From Dysgonamonadaceae bacterium (lineage in GTDB: Bacteria > Bacteroidota > Bacteroidia > Bacteroidales > Azobacteroidaceae): a stretch of 6,250 nucleotides of DNA. The DNA lies in the NCBI GenBank assembly GCA_031276105.1, contig JAISNS010000196.1, positions 1-6,250 of the forward strand, in the 5' to 3' direction. Positions 5,981-6,250 of the stretch are shown in pieces (position 1 is the first letter of the stretch; every line of letters starts with the position of its first letter). A program made the position numbers and the translations under genes. The notes under the pieces are model-generated. The model saw nothing but the letters and a program-made list of their open reading frames with translations. It was not told where the DNA came from and searched no databases.

Positions 5981-6250
5981 TTACAGTTCTTCCATCTCGT
6001 ATTTATCCTTGCCGATGAAGATGATCGAAAGATAACGAACATCAGTGCGGCCGGCAAACAAATGTGAATCCCTGTATTTCTGCAACTGCGCACGCGATTC
6101 CTTACGGGCAGCCGAGACGGTTTTCTTTGCATCTCCTACTTTGATGTACTTCAGTTCCCAGACCCACTCGCAAGGAATGTCGGGAAACAAATAGCTGCGT
6201 TTTAAGTAAATATCGGTATAGCCGGTCGATACTTCCGTCTCAGAGATCGG
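5981..6250 (-). CDS. C-terminal part of an AAA-ATPase/PD-(D/E)XK nuclease family protein (partial)
   Basis: The frame is open to the window edge, so only the last 89 residues are seen; the N-terminus lies beyond 6250. The visible part reads GYTDIYL (Asp at visible residue 13), then WELKYIK (Glu32, Lys34), then AQLQKY (54-59), and ends in IIFIGKDKYEMEEL. This D...ExK order with the following QLxxY helix is the pattern of the PD-(D/E)XK nuclease domain (PDDEXK_9, formerly DUF1703) found at the C-terminus of AAA-ATPase-like proteins of roughly 500-600 aa that are abundant in Bacteroidetes. Their biological role is poorly defined. A TTG at 6190 could be read as a start, but it would cut the catalytic Asp from the domain, and in-frame family-like sequence continues upstream, so the gene is treated as continuing. 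It points toward valS but is separated from it by 145 nt and a valS promoter. Confidence 0.8.
   Translation of the reverse strand, partial: PISETEVSTGYTDIYLKRSYLFPDIPCEWVWELKYIKVGDAKKTVSAARKESRAQLQKYRDSHLFAGRTDVRYLSIIFIGKDKYEMEEL

Overview
The window looks like chromosomal DNA of a Bacteroidota member, most likely order Bacteroidales. The valyl-tRNA synthetase reads like Bacteroides/Porphyromonas-type enzymes. The genes lack Shine-Dalgarno boxes and have A-rich leaders. The valS promoter carries a perfect TAnnTTTG -7 box. The accessory genes are typical of the phylum: TIG/LamG surface proteins, a DUF6340-like lipoprotein and a PD-(D/E)XK ATPase-nuclease tail.

Layout: (1) Positions 1-339 form a large head-to-head inverted repeat. 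Its inner 59 bp are identical on both arms (61-119 and 219-277). The similarity continues, with 4 mismatches and two 1-nt indels, through the leader, the start codon and the first codons of two divergent genes. The minus-strand gene starts at 25 and only its first 8 codons (MKKKILVV) are visible. The plus-strand gene starts at 315 (MKKKILVL). The repeat carries two GC-rich hairpins and several ACGCC/GGCGT mini-palindromes, so it resembles a pair of REP-like units facing each other. (2) 315-2087 (+) encodes a 590-aa secreted protein in which a LamG-like domain appears to sit inside a TIG/IPT domain, followed by a second TIG domain. (3) 2088-2159 is a short convergent intergenic region with a candidate bidirectional terminator hairpin. 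(4) 5835-2160 (-) is a two-gene operon: valS, then a lipoprotein gene starting 1 nt after the valS stop. (5) 5836-5980 holds the valS promoter and a 7+7 bp palindrome. (6) 5981-6250 (-) is the 3' end of a gene encoding an AAA-ATPase/PD-(D/E)XK nuclease-type protein, cut by the window edge.

valS supplies Val-tRNA(Val). The downstream lipoprotein is probably co-transcribed and translationally coupled, with no evident functional link. The most unusual part is the divergent pair of apparently paralogous secreted-protein genes sharing a near-palindromic 5' region. It suggests inverted duplication or recombination among a family of surface-protein genes. Longer open frames antisense to valS are judged to be shadows. 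No tRNA, rRNA, CRISPR array or insertion sequence was found.
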